Source: an uncultured Acidovorax sp. (lineage in GTDB: Bacteria > Pseudomonadota > Gammaproteobacteria > Burkholderiales > Burkholderiaceae_C). Taken from it: DNA of 64,000 nucleotides. How positions within the stretch are numbered: the first letter of the stretch is position 1; every line of letters starts with the position of its first letter. The notes under the pieces are model-generated. The model saw nothing but the letters and a program-made list of their open reading frames with translations. It searched no databases and was not told the origin of the DNA. The translations under genes were made by a program, and so were the position numbers. The stretch is from the NCBI GenBank assembly GCA_913774625.1, contig CAJYHL010000069.1:182334-246333 (forward strand). Direction: 5' to 3'. Positions 23,493 to 33,261 of the stretch are shown here, piece by piece.

Positions 23493-24170
23493 ATGAAACA
23501 CACGATCGTCCGGGCCGGTACGGCCCTCGCCACCACCCTCCTGCTCGCCGGCGCCGCGCAGGCGCAGGTCGCCGGCACCTGGAGCGTGCGCCTCGGCGCC
23601 ACCCACATCTCGCCCCAGGTGAAGAGCGGCAACCTGAGCGCGCCGAGCTTTCCGAACACCAAGGTCGATGTGGGCTCGGCCACCGCGCTGACCGGCGGCA
23701 TCAACTACATGCTGACCGACAACTGGGCCGTCGACGTGCCCTTCGGCCTGCCGTTCAAGCACAAGTTCTACGGCGACGGCGCCATCGCCGGCGTGGGCGA
23801 GGTGGGCGAGACCAAGGTGATCCCCGCCACGGTGTTCGCGCAGTACCGCTTCGGCGAAGCCAATGCCAAGTTCCGTCCCTACCTGGGCCTGGGCGTGACC
23901 TACGCCAAGTTCTTCAAGGAACGCACCACGGCCACCATGACCGGCCTGACCGGCGGCAGCCCAGCCAACCCCACCACGGCCAGTATCGACTCCCGCTGGG
24001 GCCTGACCCCGCAGGTCGGCTTCGTATGGAACTTCAACGAGCGCTGGTTCGTGGATGCGGCCTACTACAAGAGCTTCCTGAAGACCACGTCGCACCTGTC
24101 CACCGGCCAGAGCATCGACATCCGCCTGAATCCCAACGTGTTCGCGGTGGGCATCGGCTACCGGTTCTGA
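23493..24170 (+). CDS. ompW: OmpW-family outer membrane protein
   Basis: Small beta-barrel thought to pass hydrophobic compounds across the outer membrane. Its 225 residues have a cleavable signal (AGAAQAQVAG), then VRLGATHISP, NYMLTDNWAVDVPFGLPFKHKF, YRPYLGLGVTYAKFF-like strands and the terminal GIGYRF with C-terminal Phe, all OmpW features. The ATG at 23493 follows a CAGGAG ribosome site. It lies 37 bp behind the SGNH lipase, so joint uptake of hydrolysis products is a reasonable inference. Confidence 0.92.
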   Translation: MKHTIVRAGTALATTLLLAGAAQAQVAGTWSVRLGATHISPQVKSGNLSAPSFPNTKVDVGSATALTGGINYMLTDNWAVDVPFGLPFKHKFYGDGAIAGVGEVGETKVIPATVFAQYRFGEANAKFRPYLGLGVTYAKFFKERTTATMTGLTGGSPANPTTASIDSRWGLTPQVGFVWNFNERWFVDAAYYKSFLKTTSHLSTGQSIDIRLNPNVFAVGIGYRF

Positions 24171-24187
24171 CGCTTCCGCGCCCCAAC

Positions 24188-24219
24188 GAAAAAGCCGACC
24201 TGCGAGGGTCGGCTTTTTG
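24188..24219. terminator. bidirectional terminator between ompW and the SGNH pseudo-enzyme gene
   Basis: AAAAAGCCGACC / GGGTCGGCTTTTT form a 12-bp stem with a short loop. A-tract and T-tract ends serve both strands of the two convergent genes. Confidence 0.9.
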
Positions 24220-24261
24220 CATGGAGGAGCGGCACCGGTGGGGCGCCCGTCGCCCCTTGCG

Positions 24262-25215
24262 TCACCAGCGGGCGCGCAGACGGTCGTAGGCGTAGTTGCC
24301 GAACTGGCGGTGGGCCGAGGGCGTGATGTACACCGGGTCGGCGAACAGGTACTTGTCCTGGTTGGCGCCGGGCAGCAGCGTGCCGGTGGTGCAAAGCGCG
24401 GAGTTGACCTGGCCGGCACCGATGCCGATGCCCGGGCCCGGATCCACCGAGGTGCAGACCGGCGTGGTGGAGTTGTCGAAGCCGTAGGTGCCGGGCGATC
24501 CCTGGAACACGTTCACGTAGTAGGCCGCGTCCACGTAGAGCACGGTGTTGCCCAGATCGACGATGTCCACCAGCAGGCCCTGGTTGAAGCTGCTGCTGGC
24601 GCTGCCCAGCAGGGCGGCGTTGTTGATGGAGGCAGCCCAGGGCGAGCGGCTCAGGTCGTAGGTGCCGGTGACCACGATGTGCTTGGCGCCGGCGTTGGAC
24701 AGGCGGCGCACCTGGGTGGCCAGGTCCTTGCCGGCCTGGCGGGCGGCGGCCAGGAACTGGTCGGTGGTCTGCTGGCCGGCCAGCACGGCCTGCATGCCGA
24801 CGATCACGTCGCTCACGCCGCCGTCGATGATGACCAGATCGCCGTCGGCGAAGCTGCCGCCGGCCAGGAATGCATCCACCTGCTGCTTCACGGTCAGCGT
24901 GGCGCTGTTGCCGGCAGCGTCCGGCACGGCCGTCACGCGGGCGTTGCCGCGCGCATAGCTCAGGCCGCCAGCCGACAGCGGGGCGATGGTGATGCCGTAG
25001 CGCGAGGCGAGCTGCTGGGTCCAGTTGTTGACCGAGCCGTCGTTCACCGTGTACTTGAAGCCGCCCTGGCCGGCATCGGCCAGGCCGTCGCCGAAGGCGA
25101 TGAGCCGCGTCGGCGTGAAGGCCGACTCTACGGTGCTCGATCCGCAGGCCGAGATCAGTGCGGCCGAAGCGCAAGCGGCGACCACGAGGGTGCGGCGCAT
25201 CCAGTTTGCTGCCAT
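24262..25215 (-). CDS. SGNH-hydrolase-fold lipoprotein lacking catalytic residues (predicted pseudo-enzyme)
   Basis: A 317-residue lipoprotein (lipobox ISAC, Cys24) clearly related in plan to the intact SGNH lipase at 22304. The catalytic positions are changed: block I reads FGDGLADAG (Gly44 replaces Ser), block II ARGNAR lacks the GG, block III reads GGVSD (Ser134 replaces Asn), and block V reads DPVYITPS (Tyr296 in place of His). The frame is intact and the fold segments are conserved, so it looks like a maintained non-catalytic protein rather than decay. The ATG at 25215 has an upstream GGAG. A binding or chaperone role is only a guess. Confidence 0.8.
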   Translation of the reverse strand: MAANWMRRTLVVAACASAALISACGSSTVESAFTPTRLIAFGDGLADAGQGGFKYTVNDGSVNNWTQQLASRYGITIAPLSAGGLSYARGNARVTAVPDAAGNSATLTVKQQVDAFLAGGSFADGDLVIIDGGVSDVIVGMQAVLAGQQTTDQFLAAARQAGKDLATQVRRLSNAGAKHIVVTGTYDLSRSPWAASINNAALLGSASSSFNQGLLVDIVDLGNTVLYVDAAYYVNVFQGSPGTYGFDNSTTPVCTSVDPGPGIGIGAGQVNSALCTTGTLLPGANQDKYLFADPVYITPSAHRQFGNYAYDRLRARW

Positions 25216-25359
25216 GGTGTTTTTCTCCAGAAAGGTGGGCGAGAGTTTAATCACTACGCTGGCGTGGAGGCCGCATGGGCCGGCCGCCCCAGGGGGCAGG
25301 CCAGGTAAAGAGATGCAAAGCTGGTTCCGTCGCCGTGGGCGGGCCCGGGGCGGGCCGCT

Positions 25360-26373
25360 TCAGCCGGCGGCCGAGGCGCGCTGCAGCCGGTCGCGCACGC
25401 CCTCCCAGTCGGGCGTGTCGGGCGGGGTCTCGATCCAGATCAGCTTCACGCCGGCATCGTCGAAGCCACGCAGCGCGGCGAAAAGCTGCTGAGCTGCTGC
25501 TGCGGCGTCGTCCGGCATGCGGCGCTGAACCACCCGGTGCGACGGCGTGCGCAGCGGCGTGCGCGCATAGACGGCCAGGTGGGCCGCGTCGGCGCCCAGC
25601 ACGTCCAGCCCGGCCTGCAGGGCGCGGGCATCCATCAGGCGCACGCGGGCGGTGGGGGCGTAGTGGGCCTCCAGCGTGCCCGACGCGCGCGGCGTGTGGG
25701 CGGGCAGTTCTTCCTTCGACAGCGGCGCCAGGCCGCAGGCGGCTGCGATCTGCTCGCGCGTGATGGCGCCGGGACGCAGCAGCACGGGTACGCCGCGCGT
25801 GCAGTCGATGATGGTGGATTCGATGCCCACGCCGCAGGGGCCGCCGTCCAGCACCAGCAGGGCTCCGCCGAATTCGTCCTGCACGTGCTGCGCCGTGGTC
25901 GGGCTGACGCGGCCGAAGCGGTTGGCGCTGGGCGCGGCCAGGCCCTGGACGGGCGCGCCGCCCAGGGCCGGGTCGTCCGACGCGCAGGCGCGCAGCACGG
26001 CCAGCGCCACCGGGTGGTCCGGGCAGCGCAGTCCCACGCTGTCCTGCCCGCCGGTGGCGGCCGTGGCCATGCCGGGGCGGCGCGGCAGGATCAGGGTGAG
26101 TGGCCCGGGCCAGAACGCATCGACCAGCGCCTGGGCGAAGGGCTGCACGTCGCTCGCGAAATGGGCGATGCCTGCGGCGCCCGCCACGTGGACGATCAGC
26201 GGGTGGTCGCTGGGCCGGCCCTTGGCGGCGAAGATCTGCGCGACAGCCGCGTCGCTGGCGGCGTCGGCCGCCAGGCCATAGACCGTCTCGGTCGGCAGGC
26301 CCAGCAGCGCGCCGCTGCGCAGGGCGCGGGCGGCGGCGGCGATGGATTCGGGGAGCTGGCCGTCGAGGATCAT
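25360..26373 (-). CDS. tsaC: L-threonylcarbamoyladenylate synthase (Sua5 type)
   Basis: Makes threonylcarbamoyl-AMP from threonine, bicarbonate and ATP, the first step of t6A37 tRNA modification; TsaB/TsaD/TsaE use the product. The 337 residues comprise the YrdC/TsaC domain (about 1-200: GLPTETVYGLAADA, AAKGRPSDHPLIVHV, WPGPLTLIL, GLAAPSANRFGRVSPTTA) plus a C-terminal Sua5 domain, making it the long Sua5 form. The ATG at 26373 matches the family start. purK lies 35 bp upstream on the same strand, so it may be cotranscribed with purEK. Confidence 0.93.
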   Translation of the reverse strand: MILDGQLPESIAAAARALRSGALLGLPTETVYGLAADAASDAAVAQIFAAKGRPSDHPLIVHVAGAAGIAHFASDVQPFAQALVDAFWPGPLTLILPRRPGMATAATGGQDSVGLRCPDHPVALAVLRACASDDPALGGAPVQGLAAPSANRFGRVSPTTAQHVQDEFGGALLVLDGGPCGVGIESTIIDCTRGVPVLLRPGAITREQIAAACGLAPLSKEELPAHTPRASGTLEAHYAPTARVRLMDARALQAGLDVLGADAAHLAVYARTPLRTPSHRVVQRRMPDDAAAAAQQLFAALRGFDDAGVKLIWIETPPDTPDWEGVRDRLQRASAAG

Positions 26374-26408
26374 GGCGGGCGGTGGGCAGTGGCTGGGCGG
26401 TGCGCCGC

Positions 26409-27749
26409 TCAGAAGGCTTCGATGCCCAGCAGCGCGGCGGCCTGCAGGGCCGTGGCGCGCGCCGCCTCGGCCGTGGCCGCGGTCACGTTCAGGTGGCCCA
26501 TCTTGCGGCCGGGCTTGGCCTCGGCCTTGCCGTAGAGGTGCAGATGCGTGCCGGGCAGGGCCAGCACCTCGGCCCAGGGGGGCGTCTGCGGCCGGGCGTG
26601 CGCGCCTTCGCGGAACCACAGGTCGCCCAGCAGGTTGAGCATGACGGCGGGGCTGTGCTGGCGCGGCTGCGTGAGCGGCAGGCCGGCCATGGCGCGCACC
26701 TGCAACTCGAACTGCGACACGTCGCAGGCGTTCTGGCTGTAGTGGCCGCTGTTGTGCGGGCGCGGGGCGATCTCGTTGACCACCAGCGAGCCGTCTTCCA
26801 GCACGAAGAACTCCACGCACAGTACGCCCACGTACTGCAGGCCTTCTGCTATCGATTTCGCTGCGGCAACCGCCTGCTCCGCAAGGGCTGCGGGCACGTT
26901 GCCTTCATGCACTTCGGTCACGGCCAGGATGCCGGCGCGGTGCAGGTTGCGCTGCACCGGCAGGTGGACGCATGCGCCGTCCGCGCCGCGTGCCACGATC
27001 ACCGAGCATTCCAGCGCCAGCGGCAGCATCTTTTCGAGCACGCAAGGCACTTCGCCCATGGACTGCCAAGCATCGGCCAGCTCCTCGCGCGTCTTCACGC
27101 GGGCCTGGCCCTTGCCGTCGTAGCCCATGCGGGCGGTCTTCAGGATGCCGGGCAACAGGGCGGCATCGACGGCTGCCAGCTGTTCGGCCGATGCGATCAC
27201 CGCATAGGGCGCGCAGGGCACGCCGCAGCGGCCGAAATGGGCCTTCTCGGCGGCGCGGTCCTGAGCGATCGCGACGGCGTCGGCGGCGGGTGCCACCGGA
27301 CGCTCGGCGCCCAGGGTGCGCAGGGCCTGGGCCGGCACGTTCTCGAATTCGGTGGTGACGGCATCGCTCAGGGCCGCCAGCTGCGCCAGCCCGTCCGGAT
27401 CTTCGTAGGCCGTGCGGACATGGTGGTGGCTCACCAGGCCGGCCGGGCTTTGCGGATCGGAGTCCAGCACGGCGGTGAAATAGCCCATGGCCTGCGCGGC
27501 ATGCACGAACATGCGGCCCAGCTGGCCGCCGCCCAGCACGCCCAGCGTGGCGCCGGGGAGCAATGGGGCCCCCACGCTCCGCCGCTGCGCTGGGTCGCTG
27601 CCCCCCGAGGGGGCCTTCGCGCCTTGGGACGGCCCGGCGGCGCTCAATGGAGCCCCCACGCTCAGCCGCTGCGCTGGGTCGCTGCCCCCCGAGGGGGCCT
27701 TCGTGCCTTGGGACGGCCCGGCGGCGCTCATGTCGGGCGGCACGCTCAT
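26409..27749 (-). CDS. purK: 5-(carboxyamino)imidazole ribonucleotide synthase with a repeat-derived N-terminus
   Basis: ATP-grasp enzyme that carboxylates AIR to N5-CAIR in purine synthesis; PurE then converts the product. The core starts [23 protein letters not shown] and continues with ATP-grasp motifs ([27 protein letters not shown]). Between the ATG at 27749, which overlaps the purE stop by 4 bp, and this core lie about 60 extra residues. They come from two in-frame 84-bp palindromic repeats (peptide [19 protein letters not shown] twice). An ATG at 27731 is an alternative start. Total 446 residues. Confidence 0.93.
   Translation of the reverse strand: MSVPPDMSAAGPSQGTKAPSGGSDPAQRLSVGAPLSAAGPSQGAKAPSGGSDPAQRRSVGAPLLPGATLGVLGGGQLGRMFVHAAQAMGYFTAVLDSDPQSPAGLVSHHHVRTAYEDPDGLAQLAALSDAVTTEFENVPAQALRTLGAERPVAPAADAVAIAQDRAAEKAHFGRCGVPCAPYAVIASAEQLAAVDAALLPGILKTARMGYDGKGQARVKTREELADAWQSMGEVPCVLEKMLPLALECSVIVARGADGACVHLPVQRNLHRAGILAVTEVHEGNVPAALAEQAVAAAKSIAEGLQYVGVLCVEFFVLEDGSLVVNEIAPRPHNSGHYSQNACDVSQFELQVRAMAGLPLTQPRQHSPAVMLNLLGDLWFREGAHARPQTPPWAEVLALPGTHLHLYGKAEAKPGRKMGHLNVTAATAEAARATALQAAALLGIEAF
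27562..27729. repeat. tandem pair of 84-bp palindromic repeats inside purK
   Basis: Units 27562-27645 and 27646-27729 are each exactly 84 bp (28 codons) and differ at three positions. Each contains the palindrome GCCCCCCGAGGGGGC and the hallmark GCTGCGCTGGGTCGCTG. They are read in frame as the PurK N-terminus on the minus strand, and neither carries a stop codon. Sequence of this type is, from memory, a REP-like intergenic element in Comamonadaceae. Confidence 0.85.
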
Positions 27750-28243
27750 GCGGCCACCGGGGGCAGGGTCATGGCGCGGGCTGCGGCGGTCTGCTCGGCA
27801 CGGAAGGCCTCGAGCTTCTCGCGCAGGGCTGCGTCTTCGGTGGCCAGCAGGGCCACGGCGAACAGTGCCGCATTGGCTGCGCCCGCCGCGCCGATGGCGA
27901 AAGTGGCGACCGGCACGCCCTTGGGCATCTGCACGATGCTGTGCAGCGAATCGACGCCCGACAGGTGGCGGCTGGCGACCGGCACGCCCAGCACCGGCAC
28001 GGTGGTCTTGGCGGCGATCATGCCGGGCAGGTGGGCGGCGCCGCCCGCGCCTGCGATGATGGCCTTCAGTCCCAGGCCGGCGGCGGCTTCGGCGTAGGCG
28101 AACATGTCGTCGGGCATGCGGTGGGCCGAGACCACGCGCGCATCGTGAGCGATGCCGAATTGCTGGAGAATCTGCACTGCGTGCTGCATGGTCTCCCAGT
28201 CGCTGGAAGAGCCCATGACCACACCGATCTGGAAGGGTTTCAT
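27746..28243 (-). CDS. purE: N5-carboxyaminoimidazole ribonucleotide mutase
   Basis: Rearranges N5-CAIR to CAIR in purine biosynthesis. The 165-residue protein has the class I signatures [41 protein letters not shown] and [23 protein letters not shown]. The ATG at 28243 matches the family start. Its stop overlaps the purK start (ATGA), so the two are translationally coupled. Confidence 0.96.
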   Translation of the reverse strand: MKPFQIGVVMGSSSDWETMQHAVQILQQFGIAHDARVVSAHRMPDDMFAYAEAAAGLGLKAIIAGAGGAAHLPGMIAAKTTVPVLGVPVASRHLSGVDSLHSIVQMPKGVPVATFAIGAAGAANAALFAVALLATEDAALREKLEAFRAEQTAAARAMTLPPVAA

Positions 28244-28346
28244 GTGGAGTGCGCGCGCCGGGCAGGCCCTGGCGCGCTGAAGTGGAACCCGCGATTTTAC
28301 TTTTGTGCGCGCCTCCCGGGGGCTGCGCATCCAACGGGCTGAACCA

Positions 28347-29249
28347 ATGATCGATGTCACCGTAGAGAATTTCGAAGCCGAGGTCATCGCCGCCTCGATG
28401 CAAGTGCCCGTGCTGGTCGATTTCTGGGCGCCCTGGTGCGGCCCGTGCAAGTCGCTCGGCCCCGTGCTGGAGAAGCTGGAAACCGAATACGCCGGCCGCT
28501 TCAAGCTGGTCAAGATCGACTCCGACCAGGAGCAGCAGATCGCAGCCATGTTCGGCATCCGCAGCATTCCCACCTGCGTGCTGTTGATGAACGGCCAGCC
28601 GGTCGATGGCTTCATGGGCGCGCTGCCCGAAGGCCAGGTGCGGGCCTTCCTCGACAAGCACGTGCCGCCCGCGGCCGAAGAGGCTCTGCCCGAGCCCCAG
28701 GAGGCCGCCGAGCCGGGTGCCGAAGACCCCGCGGCCCGGCTGGAAAAGCTCCAGCACGCCGTCGCCACCGATCCGGCCAACGACGATGCCCGCTTCGACT
28801 ACGTCAAGCTCCTGCTGCAGCTCGGCCGCGAGGACGACGCCAAGGTCGCCTTCGCCCCGGTCATCGCCAAGGCCGGTGTGTCGCGCAAGATCGGCGCGCT
28901 CAAGGCCTGGATGGATGCTATCGATTCCGTAGCTGTTGGCGCAGATGCGGACGGCGCCCTCGCCGCTTTCGACGCGAAGATCGCCGCCAACAAGCGCGAC
29001 TTCGACGCCCGCTTCGGCCGCGCCCGATGCCTGATGGCCTGCCAGCGCTGGACCGAGGCCATGGACGAGCTGCTGGAGATCCTGATGCGGGACAAGGCCT
29101 GGAACGACGAGGCTGCGCGCAAGACCTACGTCGCCATCCTCGAGATCATCGAACCGCCCAGGGTCCAGGTCGCCGAAGGCCAGATCCCGCCCGAAGACCC
29201 GGTGCTGGCCACCTACCGCCGGCGCCTGTCCAGCGTGGTTCTGAGCTGA
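28347..29249 (+). CDS. CnoX/YbbN-like thioredoxin with TPR-like tail
   Basis: A 300-residue two-part protein. The thioredoxin domain (1-108) has the intact active site WCGPC (Cys31/Cys34). The helical repeat region (about 125-300) has the YbbN family ending [19 protein letters not shown]. coli CnoX is a redox-linked holdase that hands clients to GroEL and DnaK but lacks the CxxC pair; this version could be an active thiol oxidoreductase. Bases 28917-28933 are a copy of the dispersed 17-nt repeat core, read in frame as AIDSVA. The ATG at 28347 starts MIDVTVENF, as in homologues. Confidence 0.88.
   Translation: MIDVTVENFEAEVIAASMQVPVLVDFWAPWCGPCKSLGPVLEKLETEYAGRFKLVKIDSDQEQQIAAMFGIRSIPTCVLLMNGQPVDGFMGALPEGQVRAFLDKHVPPAAEEALPEPQEAAEPGAEDPAARLEKLQHAVATDPANDDARFDYVKLLLQLGREDDAKVAFAPVIAKAGVSRKIGALKAWMDAIDSVAVGADADGALAAFDAKIAANKRDFDARFGRARCLMACQRWTEAMDELLEILMRDKAWNDEAARKTYVAILEIIEPPRVQVAEGQIPPEDPVLATYRRRLSSVVLS
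28917..28933. repeat. 17-nt repeat core inside the trx-like gene
   Basis: GCTATCGATTCCGTAGC, followed by TGTTGGCGC, which aligns with the flank of the intergenic copy at 45040. It forms an AT-rich codon patch in a GC-rich gene. Confidence 0.55.
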
Positions 29250-29301
29250 GCCGAGGCCCCGGCCGCGTGCCGGGCCTGCTGTGCTGCATACCCTGAACGA
29301 A

Positions 29302-29325
29302 GAAACGGCCCTCGCGGGCCGTTTT
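29302..29325. terminator. hairpin terminator between trx-like gene and purC
   Basis: AACGGCCC / GGGCCGTT stem with a 4-nt loop, followed by TTTCGTTTT on the plus strand and GTTTCTTCG on the other. It probably ends both convergent units. Confidence 0.8.
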
Positions 29326-29355
29326 CGTTTTGCCTGGGTGCTCCGAGCCTGGCGC

Positions 29356-30282
29356 TCAGGCCGCCGTCAGGCGCTCCAGCGCCTCGCGGTACTTGGCGGC
29401 GGTCTTTTCCACCACCTCGCGCGGCAGGCGCGGTGCGGGCGCGGTCTTGTCCCAGGGCTTGCCGTTCACCAGGGCCTGCTCCAGCCAGTCGCGCACGAAC
29501 TGCTTGTCGTAGCTGGGCGGGTTCTGGCCGGCGGCGAGGGCGGCTTCATAGCCTTCGACCGGCCAGTAGCGCGAGCTGTCCGGCGTCAGCACCTCGTCCA
29601 TCAGCACCAGCTCGCCGGCGGGCGTGAGGCCGAACTCGAACTTGGTGTCGGCGATGATCATGCCCTTTTCGAGCGCGATGGCGGCAGCCGCCTCGTACAG
29701 CGCGATGCTGATGTCGCGGATCCTGGAGGCCAGCTCGATGCCGACCATCTCCACCGTGCGCTCGAAAGTGATGTTCTCGTCGTGCTCGCCCACGGCGGCC
29801 TTGGCGGCCGGCGTGTAGATGGGCTGGGGCAGGCGGGCCGCGTTGGTCAGGCCCTCGGGCAGCGGCACGCCGCAGACCGAGCGCGATTCCTGGTATTCCT
29901 TCCAGCCGCTGCCTGCCAGGTAGCCGCGCACGACGGCTTCCACGGGAATGGGCTGCAGGCGCTGGACCAGCATGGAGCGGCCCCGCACCTGCGGCGCCTC
30001 GGCGGGCGTCACCACGCTTTCGGGGTCTTCGCCCGTCAGGTGGTTGGGCACGATGTGGCCCAGCTTGCCGAACCAGAACAGCGCCATCTGTGTCAGCAGC
30101 TCGCCCTTGCCCGGAATGGGCTCGCCCATGATCACGTCGAAGGCCGACAGCCGGTCGCTGGCCACCATCAGGATGCGGTCGTCGCCCACGGCGTAGTTGT
30201 CGCGCACCTTGCCGCGTGCCAGCAGCGGCAGCGAAGTCAGGGCAGAGGTATGCAGGGCGGCAGAGGCGCTAGGTGAATTCAT
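29356..30282 (-). CDS. purC: phosphoribosylaminoimidazole-succinocarboxamide synthase
   Basis: SAICAR synthase, joining aspartate to CAIR with ATP in purine synthesis directly after PurE. The 308 residues are the long bacterial/yeast-type form: [59 protein letters not shown] and [15 protein letters not shown]. The ATG at 30282 is the family start; frame upstream is discarded. It is the third pur gene here but is in a separate unit from purEK. Confidence 0.96.
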   Translation of the reverse strand: MNSPSASAALHTSALTSLPLLARGKVRDNYAVGDDRILMVASDRLSAFDVIMGEPIPGKGELLTQMALFWFGKLGHIVPNHLTGEDPESVVTPAEAPQVRGRSMLVQRLQPIPVEAVVRGYLAGSGWKEYQESRSVCGVPLPEGLTNAARLPQPIYTPAAKAAVGEHDENITFERTVEMVGIELASRIRDISIALYEAAAAIALEKGMIIADTKFEFGLTPAGELVLMDEVLTPDSSRYWPVEGYEAALAAGQNPPSYDKQFVRDWLEQALVNGKPWDKTAPAPRLPREVVEKTAAKYREALERLTAA

Positions 30283-30636
30283 GGCGGGAAGAAGAGGGCG
30301 GAAAGCGGAGTGAACGCCCGGCCGGAGGCTCCGTCCGGGGCGACCGGATTCTAGCGAGGGTGAATGCGCTCCCGAGGCCCCCCCCGGGGCATGCCGGTGC
30401 GCGCAGCGCCTGGGGCCGGACCGGCATCGCCTGAACTCGGCCATTGTGAAGCTTTTTTGGCAACTCCACACCTTCGGCCGTTAACCCGCAAAAGACTCTC
30501 GGGAACCGGTTTGTGTTTCACCGGGGCCGGGCGCATAGTGAACCCAAGCGAGCCCTGAATGCATTCAGTTCTGCGGCCTGCCCCTGACCGGCACGGGCAG
30601 CCATGTTCTTCAACGGTAAACATAGGAGATCCGTCT
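30283..30636. other. 354-bp divergent intergenic region, purC / hpf
   Basis: Contains the promoters of purC and hpf. A weak sigma-70-like pair TTGTGT (30511-30516) and CATAGT (30534-30539) with a 17-bp spacer points toward hpf. The T-run at 30453-30458 and the C-rich run at 30379-30387 are the only other marked features. I see no small gene or convincing operator. Confidence 0.4.
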
Positions 30637-30993
30637 ATGAACCTGACGATCAGCGGTCATCATCTGGAAGTCACGCCTGCCCTGCGCAGCTACGTCACTG
30701 CCAAGCTCGAGCGAATCACCCGGCATTTCGACCAGGTGGTCGATGTGAAGGTGCTGCTCTGCGTTGAAAACCAGAAGGAAAAGGACAAGCGCCAGCGCGC
30801 TGAATGCAATATCCACGTGAAGGGCAGCGACCTGTTCGCGGAAAGCTGCCATGCCGACCTCTACGCCGCCGTGGACGAACTGGTGGACAAGCTCGACCGG
30901 CAGGTCGTGCGCCACAAGGACCGCCTGCAGGACCACAGCCATGCACCCCTCAAGCGCGCCGCCGTGCAGCCGGCCGCTGCGGCAGCGGCGTGA
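30637..30993 (+). CDS. hpf: ribosome hibernation-promoting factor
   Basis: Binds 30S/70S ribosomes in stationary phase and promotes inactive 100S dimers. The 118 residues begin [20 protein letters not shown] and have the two-helix, basic pattern ([43 protein letters not shown]) of short HPF, plus an Ala-rich tail. The ATG at 30637 follows a TAGGAGA ribosome site. It heads the hpf-ptsN-hprK group; rpoN, which precedes hpf in many beta-proteobacteria, is not upstream here. Confidence 0.94.
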   Translation: MNLTISGHHLEVTPALRSYVTAKLERITRHFDQVVDVKVLLCVENQKEKDKRQRAECNIHVKGSDLFAESCHADLYAAVDELVDKLDRQVVRHKDRLQDHSHAPLKRAAVQPAAAAAA

Positions 30994-31217
30994 ACCGGCC
31001 GAGGCCTCCACATCCCCTCGTCACGCATCCATCGATGAATTGATTGATTGACGCGCCACGGTCGAATCCGTCCGTGGCCCGCGCCGGCCGGTCCGGCGCC
31101 GCAGCCGCCCTTCAAGGGCGGCTTTTCGTTGTCTAGCCTTCGGCAGTTGCTTGTAGTTACACTGCGAGGGTTTTCGATAGGTCCGTCCGCGGGACGTGCA
31201 TAATCGTTTTCCACACC

Positions 31218-31685
31218 ATGAACCGTCTCGCTTCCATACTGCCGCCCGCACAAGTGCTGGTGAGCGTCGATGCCACCAGCAAAAAGCGTGCTTTTGAAGA
31301 GGCGGGCCTGCTGTTCGAGAGTCAGCACGGCCTGTCGCGGGCCCTCATCACCGACAGCCTGTTCGCCCGCGAACGGCTGGGCTCCACCGGCCTGGGCCAT
31401 GGCGTGGCCATTCCCCACGGCCGCATCAAGGGGCTGAAGGCGCCGATGGCCGCGGTGTTCCAGCTGGAAAATCCCATCGGTTTCGATGCGCCCGACGAGC
31501 AGCCCGTAGGCCTGCTCATCTTCCTGCTGGTGCCCGAGGCCGCGACGCAGAAGCACCTGGAGATCCTCTCCGAGATCGCCGAGCTGCTGAGCGACAGCGC
31601 CCTGCGCGAGCGCATCAAGTCCAGCACCGACGCGGTCCAGCTGCATGCGCTGATCGCCAACTGGCAATCCGCACAGGCCGCCTGA
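31218..31685 (+). CDS. ptsN: nitrogen-PTS EIIA (PtsN)
   Basis: Phospho-regulator of the nitrogen-related phosphotransferase system, which signals rather than transports sugar. Its 155 residues are a single EIIA domain with the phosphorylated His67 in [12 protein letters not shown] and [23 protein letters not shown]. It sits between hpf and hprK, 224 bp and 31 bp away. Confidence 0.94.
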   Translation: MNRLASILPPAQVLVSVDATSKKRAFEEAGLLFESQHGLSRALITDSLFARERLGSTGLGHGVAIPHGRIKGLKAPMAAVFQLENPIGFDAPDEQPVGLLIFLLVPEAATQKHLEILSEIAELLSDSALRERIKSSTDAVQLHALIANWQSAQAA

Positions 31686-31716
31686 GCGGCTCCCTTCTTT
31701 TCGTTCTCCCCGCTCC

Positions 31717-32673
31717 GTGAAGCCCAACGTCGTCAGCGCCGATGTCCTGTTCGAGGAATTCCGCGGCCCGCTGAAGTGGGAATGGCTGGCCGGGCTGGGT
31801 GCCTCCGAGCGGCGCTTCGACGAAGTGGCCGTGCGGTCCGCCCGTTCCGGGGCCGATCTGGTCGGCTACCTGAACTACATCCATCCCTACCGCGTGCAGA
31901 TCCTGGGCGAGCGAGAGGTCGCCTACCTGGCGAACGCCGCCACGCCGGAAGACTGCAAGCGCCGCATCGCACGCATCGTGACGCTGGAGCCGCCGGTGCT
32001 GGTGCTGGCCGACGGGCAGAGCGCGCCCGATGCGCTGCTGTCCATGTGCGAGCGGGCGCAGATACCGATGTTCGCCACGCACGAGTCCTCGGCCTTCGTG
32101 ATCGACGTGCTGCGTGCCTACCTGTCCAAGCACTTCGCCGACCGCATCACCATGCACGGCGTGTTCATGGACATCCTGGGCCTGGGCGTGCTCATCACCG
32201 GCGAGTCGGGTTTGGGCAAGAGCGAACTGGGGCTGGAGCTCATTTCGCGCGGCAACGGCCTGGTGGCCGACGATGCGGTCGATCTCTTCCGCATCAACCA
32301 GACCACCATCGAGGGCAAGTGCCCCGAACTGCTGCAGAACCTGCTGGAAGTGCGCGGCATCGGCCTGCTGGACATCCGCGCCATCTTCGGAGAGACGGCG
32401 GTGCGCCGCAAGATGCGCCTCAAGCTCATCGTGCATCTGGTGCGCAAGGAAACGCTGGAGCGCGAATACGAACGCCTGCCCTACGAGCCGCTCACCCAGG
32501 ACGTGCTGGGCGTGCCGGTGCTGAAGGTGGTGATCCAGGTGGTCGCAGGCCGCAACATCGCCGTGCTGGTCGAGGCGGCGGTGCGCAACACCATCCTCAA
32601 CCTGCGCGGCATCGACACCTACCAGGAATTCGTGGAGCGCCACCGCCGCGCCATGGAGCGCGACGGCTCCTGA
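31717..32673 (+). CDS. hprK: HPr kinase/phosphorylase
   Basis: Bifunctional enzyme that phosphorylates and dephosphorylates HPr on serine. The 318 residues have the Walker A GESGLGKS (162-169), an [14 protein letters not shown] segment after it, and the family signature [16 protein letters not shown]. The start codon is GTG at 31717, 31 bp after ptsN. It converges with fur. The pairing with ptsN is typical of beta-proteobacteria, where the incomplete PTS regulates metabolism. Confidence 0.93.
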   Translation: MKPNVVSADVLFEEFRGPLKWEWLAGLGASERRFDEVAVRSARSGADLVGYLNYIHPYRVQILGEREVAYLANAATPEDCKRRIARIVTLEPPVLVLADGQSAPDALLSMCERAQIPMFATHESSAFVIDVLRAYLSKHFADRITMHGVFMDILGLGVLITGESGLGKSELGLELISRGNGLVADDAVDLFRINQTTIEGKCPELLQNLLEVRGIGLLDIRAIFGETAVRRKMRLKLIVHLVRKETLEREYERLPYEPLTQDVLGVPVLKVVIQVVAGRNIAVLVEAAVRNTILNLRGIDTYQEFVERHRRAMERDGS

Positions 32674-32716
32674 CCCGTTCCCTCCTGGCCGCGCGCTTGG
32701 CGCAGCCGGGGAGCGC

Positions 32717-33148
32717 TCAGCGTGCAGCCGGCTGCTTGGCTGCGCAGGTGGCGCACTGGCCGTAGAGCGCCATGGAGTGGTCGTGCACGACCCAGCCCTT
32801 GGCCTTGGCCACGATCTGCTGGCGCTTCTCGATCTCGGCGTCGTAGAACTCCTCCACCTTGCCGCACACGGTGCAGATGAAGTGGTCGTGGTGCTGGCCC
32901 TCGTTCAGCTCATAGACGGCCTTGCCGCTCTCGAAGTTGCTGCGGTTGAGGATGCCGGCCTGCTCGAACTGCGTGAGCACGCGATAGACCGTGGCCAGGC
33001 CGATGTCGGAGCGCTCTTCGAGCAGCACGCGGAACACGTCTTCCGCCGTCATGTGGCGCTGCGCGCCCTTCTGGAAGATCTCAAGGATCTTCAGGCGTGG
33101 CAGGGTGGCCTTCAGACCGGTGCTCTTGAGTTCGTCGATATTCGTCAT
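32717..33148 (-). CDS. fur: ferric uptake regulator
   Basis: Iron-sensing dimeric repressor of iron acquisition genes. The 143 residues start with a winged helix ([30 protein letters not shown]) and continue to the metal-binding domain with [19 protein letters not shown], and a second CxxC (CATC) near the C-terminus. It is divergent from bamE, the conserved arrangement in this group. Confidence 0.96.
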   Translation of the reverse strand: MTNIDELKSTGLKATLPRLKILEIFQKGAQRHMTAEDVFRVLLEERSDIGLATVYRVLTQFEQAGILNRSNFESGKAVYELNEGQHHDHFICTVCGKVEEFYDAEIEKRQQIVAKAKGWVVHDHSMALYGQCATCAAKQPAAR

Positions 33149-33238
33149 GACAGGGGGTCTTTCGTGTGGCGCCGGGCGTTCCTGCGCCGGGTGTACGGCC
33201 TTCGCAAGAGGGCGGGGCGGGCTCTGAAAACCTGCCGC

Positions 33239-33256
33239 TACAATGATCCGATCATA
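33239..33256 (+). promoter_or_regulatory. possible promoter/operator of bamE in the fur-bamE gap
   Basis: TACAAT (33239-33244) looks like a -10 box but no good -35 is visible. It overlaps the small inverted repeat ATGAT-CCG-ATCAT (33243-33255), loosely Fur-box-like. Both are suggestions only. Confidence 0.3.
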
Positions 33257-33261
33257 TCGCT

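Noticed and set aside
33239..33256. Fur box between fur and bamE as firm call
   Set aside because: The ATGAT-CCG-ATCAT inverted repeat is short and deviates from the Fur consensus; kept only as a weak candidate.
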